DNA of 6,441 nt from JAIOHN01 sp038258185 (GTDB lineage Bacteria > Chloroflexota > Anaerolineae > Aggregatilineales > Phototrophicaceae), in the NCBI GenBank assembly GCA_038258185.1, contig JBBSQD010000332.1:1-6441 (forward strand). The letters run 5' to 3'. Of this stretch, positions 5,339-6,441 are shown in pieces. A program made the position numbers and the translations under genes. Each line of letters opens with the position of its first letter. Position 1 is the first letter of the stretch. The notes below the pieces were generated by a model. The model made no database searches. It saw only the letters and a program-made list of their open reading frames with translations, and was not told where the DNA came from.

Positions 5339-6232
5339 ATGCAAACAATGGTTGATTTTCCCTTAATCAGCAATGGCTACACGCTGGCTACCACACCTGA
5401 CCGACTGGGCTGGCTGGAACCGAGCGACCCTACCGCGCCCATAGCTGAACTGCGCGAGCAGTATCAGGCGCAGGGCTACATCTGGCTCAAAGGGCTGATT
5501 CCCCGCGCTGATGTGCTCGATTTTCGCCGCCGTTATTTCGAGGCGATTGCCGACAGTGGCGTTCTCGCTCCCGGCACTGATCCAGTCGAGGGCATTTACT
5601 CCGGCAGCCAGGGACGCAGCAAGTCCAGCGCCTACGAAATTGTCCGCTGGGCGGCGTACGAAGCCTTTTGCCTTTCCAGGCCGATCATCGACTTTTACGA
5701 GAGCTTTCTGGGTGGCGCGGTCTACCTGCACAAACGCAAGATTATCCGACTGGGCAAACCGGGTGATGAAGCCTGTACCGGCGCGCATTATGATCTGGTG
5801 TATTTACGCGCGGGTACGGATCGACTGTGCAGCAGTTGGATTCCTATCGGCGACACATCCGTGGATATGGGCGGCCTGATCTATCTGGAAGGCTCCGACG
5901 CTTTTGGCCGTAAAAAAGAGGCTGAATTCACCATCCTCAATGCCGAACTACCGCCGGAAGAACGCGTCAGCGCCTATAACAAAAATATGAACGCGGGCTG
6001 GCTCTCCAAAGATTTGCCAACGATGGCCGACGAACTCGATTCGCGCTGGTTGATGGCGAACTACGAAGCCGGGGATATGGTCATCCACAGCCCGTATATG
6101 GTTCACGCCTCGACCATGAACGTAAATCCTGAAGGCCGGATGCGCTTCTCAACCGATATTCGTTACCAACTGGTGACGGATGACATTGATAAGCGCTGGG
6201 GCAAAGACTGGTCACCGGATGATGGACTCTAA
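5339..6232 (+). CDS. Phytanoyl-CoA dioxygenase (PhyH) family Fe(II)/2-oxoglutarate oxygenase
   Basis: A 297-residue cytoplasmic non-haem iron oxygenase with a double-stranded beta-helix fold. Such enzymes hydroxylate a small molecule while oxidising 2-oxoglutarate to succinate and CO2. The HxD motif is in GAHYDLVYL (His150, Asp152). The distal iron ligand His256 is in HSPYMVHAS, and Arg267 in GRMRFSTDIRYQ would hold 2-oxoglutarate. The His256-Arg267 spacing of 11 equals that of human PHYH (His264, Arg275), so the facial triad is complete. The C-terminus KRWGKDWSPDDGL is of a type I associate with bacterial PhyH proteins. The family covers many substrates (fatty acyl-CoA, amino acids, ectoine, natural products, phosphonates), and none can be assigned here. 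The gene begins 22 nt after the arabinofuranosidase stop and 45 nt before the acetyltransferase start, so co-transcription is likely. Confidence 0.92.
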   Translation: MQTMVDFPLISNGYTLATTPDRLGWLEPSDPTAPIAELREQYQAQGYIWLKGLIPRADVLDFRRRYFEAIADSGVLAPGTDPVEGIYSGSQGRSKSSAYEIVRWAAYEAFCLSRPIIDFYESFLGGAVYLHKRKIIRLGKPGDEACTGAHYDLVYLRAGTDRLCSSWIPIGDTSVDMGGLIYLEGSDAFGRKKEAEFTILNAELPPEERVSAYNKNMNAGWLSKDLPTMADELDSRWLMANYEAGDMVIHSPYMVHASTMNVNPEGRMRFSTDIRYQLVTDDIDKRWGKDWSPDDGL

Positions 6233-6277
6233 ATAAAGATTCAGAATAAGCATTTTCATCGGTCATCAGGAGTCGTT

Positions 6278-6441
6278 ATGTCGCCGTTCTCGCACACCTC
6301 AGAGCAGCCCACGACCGTGCAAACGTTAGCTTCGGATTTTGCCGCTTTAGGCATCCAACCGGGGATGGTGCTGGTCGTCCATTCCTCGCTGAAATCCCTG
6401 GGTTGGGTTAATGGCGGCGCGGTGGCGGTGATTCTCGCGCT
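6278..6441 (+). CDS. AAC(3)-family aminoglycoside N-acetyltransferase, 3'-truncated by window edge
   Basis: Only the first 54 codons are present. The segment LGIQPGMVLVVHSSLKSLGWVNGGAVAVI (about residues 24-52) is the N-terminal hallmark of the AAC(3)/YokD/FrbF family, which transfers acetyl from acetyl-CoA to an amine: the 3-amino group of 2-deoxystreptamine aminoglycosides, or other amines in non-resistance members. Full-length members have about 260-290 residues, so most of the gene, including the catalytic His/Glu region, is outside the window. AGGAG (6268-6272) is 5 nt before the ATG. It lies 45 nt behind the PhyH gene on the same strand with no terminator between. As a chromosomal gene in a metabolic operon, it is not by itself evidence of antibiotic resistance. 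Confidence 0.88.
   Translation, partial: MSPFSHTSEQPTTVQTLASDFAALGIQPGMVLVVHSSLKSLGWVNGGAVAVILA

Noticed and set aside
4669..5373. 234-codon open frame on the minus strand opposite the arabinofuranosidase gene
   Set aside because: Antisense shadow of the GH127 C-terminal part and the start of the PhyH gene; its translation shows no recognisable fold or motif, and such long shadows are common in GC-rich coding DNA.
5363..5788. 141-codon open frame on the minus strand opposite the PhyH gene
   Set aside because: Antisense to a gene with an intact iron-binding triad; no independent coding evidence.
6081..6266. 61-codon open frame on the minus strand across the PhyH 3' end
   Set aside because: Short, antisense, with no motif or ribosome site; a chance frame.
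6278..6441. Acquired antibiotic-resistance cassette
   Set aside because: No integron attC, IS or transposon sequence is visible, and the gene sits in a metabolic operon with similar base composition; AAC(3)-type chromosomal genes often have no resistance role.

Overview
The window looks like an ordinary chromosomal stretch from a free-living, moderately GC-rich bacterium with genes on both strands. I see no insertion sequence, phage gene, CRISPR array, tRNA or rRNA. The flavour of the citrate synthase and leucyl aminopeptidase, the GC-rich palindromic intergenic element and the sugar-degradation/PhyH gene mix make me lean to Chloroflexota (Anaerolineae-like). That is an impression from sequence style, not a demonstrated placement.

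Layout from left to right: (1) the 3' three quarters of a citrate synthase gene (+), cut by the left edge; (2) a 56-nt gap with three copies of a GGACACAC-type motif that can form two mutually exclusive hairpins, followed by a DJ-1/PfpI gene (+) most like isonitrile hydratases; (3) a 102-nt convergent gap holding a GC-rich, multi-stem palindromic element; (4) pepA, leucyl aminopeptidase (-); (5) a 353-nt divergent intergenic region with a likely pepA -10 box, a perfect 13-bp hairpin next to a strong Shine-Dalgarno and a 7-codon open frame, a 7-3-7 dyad, a further inverted repeat, and a TATAAT box before the next gene; (6) a tightly spaced + strand run of a GH127 beta-L-arabinofuranosidase, a phytanoyl-CoA-dioxygenase-family (PhyH) oxygenase, and the first 54 codons of an AAC(3)-family N-acetyltransferase, cut by the right edge.

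The left half is housekeeping: the TCA-cycle entry enzyme and peptide turnover. The right half is a probable three-gene operon (gaps of 22 and 45 nt, each gene with its own Shine-Dalgarno) that combines a cytoplasmic arabinofuranosidase, an Fe(II)/2-oxoglutarate oxygenase and an acetyltransferase. Nothing in the sequence shows a shared substrate. Catalytic residues can be placed by motif spacing in all the full-length enzymes and look intact. In citrate synthase the position of the conserved catalytic Asp is Glu.

I do not see a clear, previously undescribed system. The items most worth checking are the competing hairpins before the DJ-1 gene, the hairpin/Shine-Dalgarno/mini-ORF cassette in the divergent region, the palindromic element between convergent genes, and the unusual operon composition.
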